A DNA stretch of 10,198 nt from Candidatus Saccharimonadota bacterium (GTDB taxonomy: Bacteria; Eremiobacterota; Xenobia; Xenobiales; Xenobiaceae), in assembly GCA_004554425.1 (NCBI GenBank), contig SFMI01000077.1, forward strand, positions 1 to 10,198. The letters run 5' to 3'. Of this stretch, positions 1 through 5,706 are shown in pieces. The notes under the pieces were generated by a model. The model worked only from the letters and a program-made list of their open reading frames with translations, was not told where the DNA came from and ran no database searches. Numbering within the stretch: position 1 is the stretch's first letter; every line of letters starts with the position of its first letter. The translations under genes were made by a program, and so were the position numbers.

Positions 1-113
1 CGGTTGCTTTCCAAATAGTAGCGGCCTGGATTATTGTCGTCATTGCCTGTACAACCGCTTAAAAATGCTGCTGCCAGAATGATAAGGCCAAAACGTAGGA
101 TCGATTTATTCAT
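1..113 (-). CDS. Lipoprotein, N-terminal fragment (runs off left edge)
   Basis: The reverse strand from the ATG at 113 reads MNKSILRFGLIILAAAFLSG followed by CTGNDDNNPGRYYLESN, 37 codons with no stop before the window edge. The start is a typical lipoprotein signal: Lys and Arg near the N-terminus, a hydrophobic stretch at residues 8-18, and a lipobox (LSGC) with the cysteine at position 21. After the cysteine the chain turns polar (Asn/Asp), as in the flexible linker of a mature lipoprotein. A GAGGTGG ribosome-binding site lies 10 nt upstream. By analogy with the class, signal peptidase II would cut before Cys21 and the protein would be lipid-anchored on the outer face of a membrane. The functional domain lies outside the window, so the role is unknown. 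It is downstream of and co-directional with the B3/B4 gene, 92 nt away. Confidence 0.75.
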   Translation of the reverse strand, partial: MNKSILRFGLIILAAAFLSGCTGNDDNNPGRYYLESN

Positions 114-165
114 GCTATTTTATCCACCTCGCATCGGTCAAAGTTGTTGCTAAAATTCGTCTGAG

Positions 166-181
166 AAGGATCCTTGATCCT
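166..181. repeat. Short inverted repeat between lipoprotein and B3/B4 genes
   Basis: AGGATC and GATCCT (167-172 and 176-181) form a 6-bp stem with a 3-nt loop, overlapping the 10-bp palindrome AAGGATCCTT at 166-175. No T-run follows on the minus strand, so it is not a convincing terminator for the B3/B4 gene. The two minus-strand genes may therefore be cotranscribed. Confidence 0.35.
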
Positions 182-205
182 GCGTGAACTTTTTGCTGTT
201 TTAAC

Positions 206-877
206 TTAAGCTTCTGAAGCTGGCTCGAAGACAGTGGTAACGTCTTCAACTTTAGCTCCGAGTTTCACTAACAACTCTTTTTGCCATTGCACAGCCATAA
301 GTGCCGGAGCTAAACATTCCCTATTGCCCCAAACTATAGTGAGAGTTCGTCTGGTTTCATCATTAGTTTTGGTGCGCTGCGAATCTTTTACTGGGTTGGC
401 GCAGGGGCCTTTCTGGTCGCGCATGACAATAAGTCCTTTTAAAGACATTTCTTGTGCGGATTTATTGAAAATGTATGATTCGCCCTCTTTGCCTAGATCT
501 ATGCGCAGTGGAGGACGGCACAGATCTAAGTCGATAACGCCTATGGGCAAACCTACATGTAAAGATACACCATTGAGTACATCTACAGCGGCATTTATAG
601 AATTTAGTTCACCATTGGCAGCAGCTCTTACCAAATACTCTGCGGCTGGTTTGCTCCGTCCGCTGGGCTTAAAACCTCCCCAGCGCAGCAAAGAGCGGTA
701 ACTTTTGAAAATCTCGTCCTTTGGTGGTAATTCTCCTTGAGGGCGCTCCGCTTCTCCCTCTGGAGTTAGCAAATGTTTGAGCCAATCTGGACTGATCATT
801 TCTTTTAGAGGACGTGGGAATTCAGTAGTAAACATGATAGTTTGCAATAAGGGATGATAAGCTTGAACGACTTCCAA
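206..877 (-). CDS. Free-standing B3/B4 (PheRS beta editing-like) domain protein
   Basis: This 223-residue protein matches, from memory, the B3/B4 domain family, the fold that forms the editing site of the phenylalanyl-tRNA synthetase beta subunit. Recognisable blocks are PSGRSKPAAEYLVRAA at residues 71-86, SINAAVDVLNGVSLHVGLPIG at 93-113 (the family's INPLVDxYNxVSLxxxLPxG block), and a DSQRTKTNDET segment at 165-175 (family DSDRTKxTxET). Size is normal for the stand-alone form. Related domains clear wrongly charged amino acids from tRNA, so trans-editing or tRNA binding is the likely role, but substrate and activity are not shown by the sequence. The start is TTG at 877, chosen because AGGAGG sits 5 nt upstream; the first ATG would remove 14 residues and lacks such a site. 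No signal peptide or membrane segment is seen, so it should be cytosolic. Confidence 0.8.
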   Translation of the reverse strand: MEVVQAYHPLLQTIMFTTEFPRPLKEMISPDWLKHLLTPEGEAERPQGELPPKDEIFKSYRSLLRWGGFKPSGRSKPAAEYLVRAAANGELNSINAAVDVLNGVSLHVGLPIGVIDLDLCRPPLRIDLGKEGESYIFNKSAQEMSLKGLIVMRDQKGPCANPVKDSQRTKTNDETRRTLTIVWGNRECLAPALMAVQWQKELLVKLGAKVEDVTTVFEPASEA

Positions 878-898
878 AGCTGCCTCCTAGTATTTTTT

Positions 899-928
899 TT
901 GCAAATATTTATGTCGCTAACGTATAAT
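899..928 (+). promoter_or_regulatory. Candidate sigma70-type promoter upstream of the dyad array
   Basis: A perfect TATAAT at 923-928 is preceded, after 18 bp, by TTGCAA at 899-904 (four of six matches to TTGACA). Transcription would begin near 935, so the whole dyad region and about 265 nt of untranslated leader would precede the gene at 1200. This is based only on consensus matches, and AT-rich DNA yields such matches by chance. Confidence 0.4.
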
Positions 929-1040
929 TTAGCCTAAAGCTAGGTGGCTTTCTGCAGAAAGGAGCTCTTTCCCGTCAACAACTTTGTTGACTATTTCTGG
1001 TGGCATTTTCTTTAGAAAATCATTAGACATAAAGCTTATG
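928..1040. repeat. Cluster of five spaced inverted repeats
   Basis: Five dyads occur within 113 bp: TTTAG-c-CTAAA (928-938), CTTTCTGCAGAAAG (948-961), GTCAACAA-ct-TTGTTGAC (974-991), ATTTTCT-tt-AGAAAAT (1005-1020) and CATAA-agc-TTATG (1028-1040). All arms pair perfectly. Their centres are about 21.5, 28, 30 and 21.5 bp apart. GGTGGC precedes or overlaps the left side of two of them (943-948 and 999-1004). The short gaps favour protein-binding DNA sites over long RNA hairpins, but a structured leader RNA is also possible because a candidate promoter lies just upstream. Confidence 0.55.
929..1030 (-). CDS. Possible 33-residue small protein (uncertain)
   Basis: The reverse strand from the ATG at 1030 encodes MSNDFLKKMPPEIVNKVVDG then KELLSAESHLALG and stops at TAA (929-931). 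The composition is protein-like: charged, helix-forming, and possibly amphipathic. Against it, there is no recognisable ribosome-binding site (the bases upstream read CATAAGCTTT). The frame also overlaps the inverted-repeat cluster, which would constrain the same bases for another reason. No family was recognised. It could be a remnant of a gene or a chance open frame. Confidence 0.18.
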   Translation of the reverse strand: MSNDFLKKMPPEIVNKVVDGKELLSAESHLALG

Positions 1041-1199
1041 GAGCAAGATTTTCTTACTTGAATGCAGAAACACCCAAAACTTTCTCGGCTCGTAGGGTGC
1101 TATTTGGGGAGTTGTTGATTTTTTAACATAAAAGCTATTCACTTCTGCTTAAAAGTTTTTACAATCCAGAGTAGATAGTTATAAATCGGAGGATTAGTC

Positions 1200-2096
1200 A
1201 TGGACGCAATGCGGGGTTTGGACCCTTCAACTAGTATGTTTCAGACTCAGGCTACCAGAAACCTGAGCCACATCGGTTTCGGTACTGTTCGCTCTCAGAA
1301 AGAGGTCACTCAGAAGCAGGACGAGACCACCCAGCATGAGGTTCGCGACAATGTTCAGTTATCTCTGACTGGTCAGGCGGATGAGACTCCTGAAGCTGAT
1401 GAGATGACCAAGAACGCCGCTCAATCCGGCAGCCTCAGCGAAATTTTAGAAGATTCTTATGGCGATGATGATGAGGAAATCAGAGAGCGCAAGTTCCGTG
1501 ACGATCAGGAACAGTATGGCGCTTTGGGTGAAGTTCCTACTCATGAATTGGGTGAAAATATCAAGGCTGAAGACATCAACCGTCTTAAACGTATGGACGA
1601 CGATGCTATGGCCGCCAGAGAAATTTTGAGTGATGTTCCTGCCCGCAGCTTGGAGCCCGCCAAGAATTATGTTTCTAACATGATTCATGAGAGTCGTCCT
1701 ACTGAAGCTTTGGCCGCTTTGACCCCAGTAGAGGGTGTCAACCAAATCGAATTTACCCCTGCCCAGAACGTTGGTATCTTGGATATCCACGACAGTCAAA
1801 ATAAGCCCATGATCGCCGAATCCGAAGAAGAGATCGGCGCTCAGGACAAGCAGAGCATGGCAGAGAACTACATCAATAATGCTATAAGCAATCTGCCCGA
1901 AGATCGTCGTGCTATCGTTTCCGAGATGAAAGATGCCGTACAAAACTGGGCCGGTGCTAACGGTTTAGATCCTAAAGCCGCTTTTGCCGAGAAGTTACGT
2001 GACCTCGCTGCCGGTTGGGATGATGAATCCTTGCAGGCCGTGGCACAGACTTATATTGATGCCGATCGTGAAATAGCGACTTCGGCGGCAGGTTAA
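1200..2096 (+). CDS. Acidic protein of unknown function
   Basis: This 298-residue protein was not recognised as any family. It is rich in Asp, Glu, Gln and Ala, with a strongly acidic stretch around residues 80-102, and has no signal peptide, membrane segment or cysteine cluster. Residues 1-60 are polar and Gln/Thr-rich and probably flexible. The C-terminal part from about residue 213 (GAQDKQSMAENYINNAISNL onward) looks helical, with Ala/Leu patterns that could form a small bundle. The start is ATG at 1200, with GGAGG 7 nt upstream. Codon choice (more GCC, GGT, CTG and ACC) differs by eye from the TTA/AAA-rich neighbours, which may mean high expression. The RluE-like gene starts one base after its stop, so the two are probably cotranscribed and may be translationally coupled. 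A protein-protein or RNA-protein partner role is conceivable but not shown. Confidence 0.75.
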   Translation: MDAMRGLDPSTSMFQTQATRNLSHIGFGTVRSQKEVTQKQDETTQHEVRDNVQLSLTGQADETPEADEMTKNAAQSGSLSEILEDSYGDDDEEIRERKFRDDQEQYGALGEVPTHELGENIKAEDINRLKRMDDDAMAAREILSDVPARSLEPAKNYVSNMIHESRPTEALAALTPVEGVNQIEFTPAQNVGILDIHDSQNKPMIAESEEEIGAQDKQSMAENYINNAISNLPEDRRAIVSEMKDAVQNWAGANGLDPKAAFAEKLRDLAAGWDDESLQAVAQTYIDADREIATSAAG

Positions 2097-2097
2097 T

Positions 2098-3363
2098 TTG
2101 GTAAACAGAAATCGTAACCACTACGGCTCGTCTGCAGCGGGCCGCAGCGCTACAGGCGGAGAAGCCCGGTTGTCTAAAGGCCGGGCTCGTCAGAGCGCAT
2201 CTTTAAGGCGCAGAGGTCGATACGGAGCCGATACTTCCGGAGAACGCTTAAATGTCTCCGGCGGTCGCGGCGTACGATCTTTTCGTATGAATGGGCGCCA
2301 TTATGCCGATATGCCTGGCATAAGGCGCGCCGATACTGGTGCAAAAGCGGAAAAACAATATCGCTATTTAGCTTTTTGGAAGCCTTGCGGAGTAGACGTA
2401 AAGTTTACTGGTGAACGCACTGAAGGCGAGCTCGATTATTATATCGATGTGCCTGATGTTCGTCCGGTCAATGTTTTGGATAAGGAAGCCGAAGGGTTGA
2501 TGATTTTAACCAACAACCCAACTTTCAGAGCTATTCTTACTCATCCGCTTTGTTCCGAACTGAGAACCTTCCTTGTTCAAACTGAGGGCATTCCTGGTGA
2601 TGAAGCTATTGAAGCTTGGCATGAGGGAGTTTGCTTAATTGAGGGAGGCAGAGCTGATAGCGTGGAAGCCGAAGTCATTCCGGCTCCTAAGTTGCCTTCG
2701 CGCAGTGTGCCTATCAGAGAACGCAAAAATATTCCTACCGCTTGGATGGAATTGCGGGCTCTGTCGGGCAACAGTCGTGCTATTCGCAAAGTTTCTGCTT
2801 CTTTGGGCAATCCAGTCTTGCGCTTATTGTTATGGAGCTTTGGCCCTGTAGCTCTAACTGGCATGGTTCCCGGCCAGTGCCGTGATTTCCGCTATGAGGA
2901 AATGCGCTGGGTGGAGTCTACTTTAGAAAAAGCGGCAGAGCCTGCTGAGAAGCGTCGCTTAGTCAGCTTTGGTAGCATACGTAAAGGTCGTACTACTTCC
3001 AGTTCTGAGCGTTCGGCGCGAATAAAACGTGGAAAAGGACGCACTTCCGGTGGGTTCGCTTGTCGTGAAGGCGGCCAGCGTAGTGGACGGGTCGCTGTGC
3101 GTGGAGCTAAGCCTTATGCTGGGCGTACTTCTTCTGCAGCAAGTAACTCCGGTAAGCAGCGCTCTGCTACCACCAAGACACTTACTAAAGCTGTGGCTTC
3201 TCCTGCGTCTGGTAAAGGTCGCTCTGCTCAAGGATATGGACAGTTCCGTATATATCGTGGGCAAGAGGGGGCCGGGCGCAGTTTCGCTCCATCTTCTTCT
3301 GGCGCTGTTATGGCCGGAAATTCTAAGATGCGGAATAATAGAATGCGACGCGGCAATCGCTAG
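2098..3363 (+). CDS. RluE-like pseudouridine synthase with basic disordered tails
   Basis: The 421-residue protein has a central RsuA/RluE-type pseudouridine synthase domain at about residues 88-272. These enzymes isomerise uridine in ribosomal RNA; E. coli RluE acts on 23S rRNA. RluE-like segments include LAFWKPCGVD (91-100), LDKEAEGLMILTNN (127-140) with the catalytic Asp128, VQTEGIP (160-166), VPIRERKNIPTAW (204-216) and SRAIRKVSASLGNPVLRL (226-243). There is no S4 domain, as in RluE. Two motif positions differ from the family: GRLD reads NVLD, and the usual Tyr of the next motif reads Phe158. About 87 N-terminal and 140 C-terminal residues are Arg/Gly/Ser-rich and probably disordered RNA-binding tails, with KGRT(S/T)S-like repeats in the C-terminal one. 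The start is TTG at 2098, 1 nt after the previous stop, with a weak AGG; a later start at Met64 is possible. Confidence 0.8.
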   Translation: MVNRNRNHYGSSAAGRSATGGEARLSKGRARQSASLRRRGRYGADTSGERLNVSGGRGVRSFRMNGRHYADMPGIRRADTGAKAEKQYRYLAFWKPCGVDVKFTGERTEGELDYYIDVPDVRPVNVLDKEAEGLMILTNNPTFRAILTHPLCSELRTFLVQTEGIPGDEAIEAWHEGVCLIEGGRADSVEAEVIPAPKLPSRSVPIRERKNIPTAWMELRALSGNSRAIRKVSASLGNPVLRLLLWSFGPVALTGMVPGQCRDFRYEEMRWVESTLEKAAEPAEKRRLVSFGSIRKGRTTSSSERSARIKRGKGRTSGGFACREGGQRSGRVAVRGAKPYAGRTSSAASNSGKQRSATTKTLTKAVASPASGKGRSAQGYGQFRIYRGQEGAGRSFAPSSSGAVMAGNSKMRNNRMRRGNR

Positions 3364-3370
3364 CTAGTGC

Positions 3371-3460
3371 AAAAGACAATACATTGTGCCTTCGCTTGAA
3401 TTAAGTGGCTTTGGCTGTTTTATCTAAGTGAAGGCAAGGTGTATTTTTTTTGTCTTTTTT
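3371..3460 (+). terminator. Long bulged hairpin terminator before mscL
   Basis: GCCTTCGCTT (3388-3397) pairs with AAGTGAAGGC (3426-3435) through ten pairs including one G-U. The stem extends outward through ATACA/TGTAT and then AAAAGACA (3371-3378) with TGTCTTTT (3451-3458). Runs of eight Ts follow the core stem and again near 3455. It would end transcription after the pseudouridine synthase gene. The large loop (about 28 nt) and the second T-run are unusual, so a role as a control element for mscL cannot be excluded. Confidence 0.7.
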
Positions 3461-3500
3461 TTCTTCCATTACTATTTAATAAGAAGTTGGTACATACGCA

Positions 3501-4025
3501 ATGGGTTTTATTGACGAATTCAAAAGTTTTATCGCTAGAGGCAATGTTTTGGATATGTCCGTCGGTGTTATTATCGGCGGCGCTTTCGGCAAGATAGTTT
3601 CTTCTTTAACAAATGATATTTTGATGCCGCCCATCGGAGCTTTGATGGGACACTTAAATTTTGCCGATTTGCATATTCCTTTAATTACCGATCCTAGTAA
3701 GTTCCTCAATCCCGGCGAGGGCTTGGAGACTATGCAACATTTGATGAGTATGCCTTTAGCTCAAGCTCGTGCCAAAGGTATTCCGGTTATTGCTTACGGC
3801 TGTTTTATCAATGAAGTTATCAACTTTTTAATTATTGGCTTCTGCTTATTTATTGTAATAAAGATTGTCTCTATGTTGACAGCTAGAAAAGAAGCTAAAG
3901 AAAAGGCCTCTCCTACTGTTAAAATATGTCCGGAATGTTTGAGCGAAATTCCCATTAAAGCTAAACGTTGTAAATTCTGTACCGCTGTGCAGCCAGAAGC
4001 TAAAGTAGAAGAAGCCAATAAATAA
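3501..4025 (+). CDS. mscL: Large-conductance mechanosensitive channel with zinc ribbon
   Basis: This inner-membrane channel opens under membrane tension to release solutes during osmotic downshock, acting as a homopentamer. The N-terminus MGFIDEFKSFIARGNVLDMS is canonical for the family, followed by the pore helix TM1 (about residues 15-45, with GVIIGGAFGKIVSSL). TM2 lies at about 98-127 (YGCFINEVINFLIIGF). The extracellular loop between them (about residues 50-97) is longer than in E. coli MscL. The cytoplasmic tail carries a CPECLSEIPIKAKRCKFC zinc-ribbon motif (Cys143, 146, 157 and 160), a tail found in MscL of many bacteria but not E. coli. At 174 residues it is longer than the usual 130-150 because of the loop and this tail. 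The ribosome-binding site is weak (AAGAAG about 14 nt upstream). It stands between two terminators, so it is probably a single-gene transcript. Confidence 0.95.
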   Translation: MGFIDEFKSFIARGNVLDMSVGVIIGGAFGKIVSSLTNDILMPPIGALMGHLNFADLHIPLITDPSKFLNPGEGLETMQHLMSMPLAQARAKGIPVIAYGCFINEVINFLIIGFCLFIVIKIVSMLTARKEAKEKASPTVKICPECLSEIPIKAKRCKFCTAVQPEAKVEEANK

Positions 4026-4050
4026 TTATATTTCGGTAGGCATGAATTAA

Positions 4051-4128
4051 GGCGAATAGGTAACGCTCGCGATTCTTAACTAGAAGGACGGGCGTTTTTT
4101 GTTTAGCCTAAAGTTTCTCCTATTCGCC
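4051..4128. repeat. 10-bp inverted repeat bracketing the mscL terminator
   Basis: GGCGAATAGG at 4051-4060 and CCTATTCGCC at 4119-4128 are exact reverse complements. They enclose the terminator hairpin, and the right copy lies inside the last codons of the minus-strand transporter gene. An outer stem of this kind could stabilise the 3' ends of both converging transcripts. Confidence 0.6.
4062..4100 (+). terminator. Terminator of mscL
   Basis: AACGCTCG (4062-4069) pairs with CGGGCGTT (4089-4096), with one G-U pair. The loop holds an inner TTCT/AGAA pair, and the right arm runs straight into a T6 tract (4095-4100). On the other strand there is no T-run, so it serves mscL rather than the converging transporter gene. 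Confidence 0.75.
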
Positions 4129-5392
4129 GGTTGCTCATTTGCAAAGCGTTAATTCGTTCAGTACGGCTAAATTGGCGAGAAGCCAATATACGGTAACGGC
4201 GCAATAAAAAACAAAAAACTGTGCCGATAATAATCATGCACAAGCCGGCTATAGTAAAAGTGGCTGGTATACCGAATTTGTCGGCGCTAAGACCGGAAAG
4301 TAAAGCGCCTATGGGAGCGCCGCCCATAAACATCATGGCATGAAAAGACATAATACGGCCACGCATTTGGTCGGGCACTAAGCTTTGTACTAGTGTGTTG
4401 GAAGAGGCCATTTGCCCCATGATACTAAAGCCAACGGGCAACATTAAGATTAGTGACCAAGTTAAATTAGTCGAATTGCCAAAAAGTATAAAACAAACAC
4501 CGCATAGGATCATACAAAAGGCAATTAGCTTTTCCATACCACGTATCGATTTTTTTAAAGCCAGAAGTAAAGCTCCCACTAGAGCACCAATACCAGACAT
4601 AGACATTAAATAACCCATAGTGTTAGCTTGACCATGCAAAATTTCTTTAGCCACAGCCGGCATCATAACTACTTGAGCACTAGCTAGCAAGCTGAGTGAA
4701 CCGAGCATAAAAAGCAAAATCGTCAATGGAAAACTGCTGACAATAAAATTAAAGCCTTCTTTTAAATTATGTATGGGATTTCCAGAAGTAGGAATAGCTT
4801 TTTTAGTGTTATGAATAGCTATTAAGCCTAAGAGTACGCCTATATAACTGGCGGAGTTGGCTGCAAAGCACCAGCCTTCACCGACCCAATTTACGATCAT
4901 ACCGGCTACAGCGGGGCCAATTAAGCGAGCTCCGTTAATAAGAGAGGAGTTAAGTACAATAGCATTAGGCAAATCTTCCTTGCCGACGAGTTCGACTACG
5001 AAAGCTTGACGGGCAGGCATATCGAAAGCCTGAGTTAAGCCAAAACCGAAAGCAAAAAGGTAGAGATGCCAAACTTGAGGATGATCGTATGAAGTCAATA
5101 TCGCTAGAGCAGCCGCTAAAAACATGCAAGTAGACTGAGTGCGCAGTAAAATGGCTTTTTTGTCACAGCGGTCGGCTACGATACCGCCAAAAACCACCAA
5201 GCAAAGTACCGGCAACTGATTGCAAAAGTTGAGTAAGCCCAGAGCTTGGTGAGAGCCTGTAAGCCTAAAAATCAGCCAGGATAGAGCCAAACTTTGCATC
5301 CACATGCCAATCAGAGAGAATATTTGACCTGTGAAAAAATAACGATAATTCTGGTGCTTCAAAGCACGAAACATATCATTGAGAAATTTCAT
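4103..5392 (-). CDS. MFS exporter, MFS_3 / EntS-like family
   Basis: This 429-residue major facilitator transporter resembles the MFS_3 (EntS-like, DHA3) branch, whose members use the proton gradient to export siderophores or drugs. The N-terminus fits the branch: HQNYRYFFTGQIFSLIGMWM at residues 13-32. Motif A between TM2 and TM3 reads GGIVADRCDKKA (69-80), and the branch-typical segment FDMPARQAFVVELV (about 123-136) is followed by NAIVLNSSLINGARLIGPA. The rest alternates hydrophobic segments consistent with 12 helices, and the C-terminal tail is basic. The substrate cannot be read from the sequence. The start is ATG at 5392, with AAGGA 8 nt upstream. It converges on mscL and diverges from argS. 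No terminator with a T-run was seen on its own strand. Confidence 0.88.
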   Translation of the reverse strand: MKFLNDMFRALKHQNYRYFFTGQIFSLIGMWMQSLALSWLIFRLTGSHQALGLLNFCNQLPVLCLVVFGGIVADRCDKKAILLRTQSTCMFLAAALAILTSYDHPQVWHLYLFAFGFGLTQAFDMPARQAFVVELVGKEDLPNAIVLNSSLINGARLIGPAVAGMIVNWVGEGWCFAANSASYIGVLLGLIAIHNTKKAIPTSGNPIHNLKEGFNFIVSSFPLTILLFMLGSLSLLASAQVVMMPAVAKEILHGQANTMGYLMSMSGIGALVGALLLALKKSIRGMEKLIAFCMILCGVCFILFGNSTNLTWSLILMLPVGFSIMGQMASSNTLVQSLVPDQMRGRIMSFHAMMFMGGAPIGALLSGLSADKFGIPATFTIAGLCMIIIGTVFCFLLRRYRILASRQFSRTERINALQMSNRRIGETLG

Positions 5393-5706
5393 AGGATAAA
5401 TCCTTGTATAAAAACAACTAGCAAATAAGCTACAATTCGTATATTTGTTGACTGTAGCAAAAATTTGTAACGCTTTACTACACTTGTACTGCGAACTTTC
5501 AGTGTATCAACAAAGATAAACATAATCAAGAATGGTAAACCTAAACATATGCTTTTTGTGGATGGAATAAGATTTAAGACTTTGCTTAAACAGAAGTAGA
5601 GTTACTGCTGTTCTAAAAGAGGAGGGCGTGCGCTAAGCTTAGAAAAGTGGGCTGTTTATTGAGCAATTTTTTTAGTTGAGTGCCTATTTCTCTGGAGGTA
5701 TTTTTG
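5393..5706. other. Divergent intergenic region between transporter and argS
   Basis: This stretch of about 314 bp is AT-rich and holds no recognisable gene. It has an inverted pair TTTGTTGA (5444-5451) and TCAACAAA (5507-5514), a TTTAAG/CTTAAA dyad (5573-5590), and the 10-bp palindrome CTAAGCTTAG (5633-5642). The argS ribosome-binding site GGAGG is at 5694-5698 and the transporter's AAGGA at about 5401-5405. No promoter matched consensus well enough to call in either direction, and no T-box or known riboswitch was recognised. Confidence 0.5.

Larger units (their letters stand above)
878..1199. other. Divergent intergenic region with promoter and dyad array
   Basis: This 322-bp stretch separates the minus-strand B3/B4 gene from the plus-strand acidic-protein gene. 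It contains the B3/B4 ribosome-binding site (AGGAGG, 883-888), a candidate plus-strand promoter (899-928), five inverted repeats (928-1040), and the GGAGG site (1188-1192) of the gene at 1200. A further CACCC/GGGTG pair (1071-1075 and 1095-1099) could form a small hairpin in the leader. No RNA gene or riboswitch class was recognised. The only small reading frame with protein-like composition is on the minus strand at 929-1030. Confidence 0.6.

Noticed and set aside
234..701. Long plus-strand open frame opposite the B3/B4 gene
   Set aside because: Its product has no family features, and the minus strand encodes a recognisable domain with a strong ribosome-binding site.
1158..1185. TTTACA - 16 bp - TATAAA as promoter of the gene at 1200
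   Set aside because: The transcript would begin near 1192, inside or after the GGAGG ribosome-binding site, so it could not give a normal leader.
878..1199. Riboswitch or tRNA in the long leader
   Set aside because: No conserved core of a class I know was found, and no cloverleaf with a T-arm could be drawn.
1446..1943. 165-codon minus-strand frame opposite the acidic protein
   Set aside because: It is an antisense shadow with no ribosome-binding site; the plus-strand frame is longer and has GGAGG.
3029..3367. Leu/Val-rich plus-strand frame inside the synthase tail
   Set aside because: It arises from reading the GC-rich Arg/Gly/Ser codons in another frame and has no start signal.
5680..5706. 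GTG at 5680 as the start of argS
   Set aside because: GGAGG at 5694-5698 is downstream of it and correctly spaced for ATG 5707, and the normal ArgRS N-terminus begins at that ATG.
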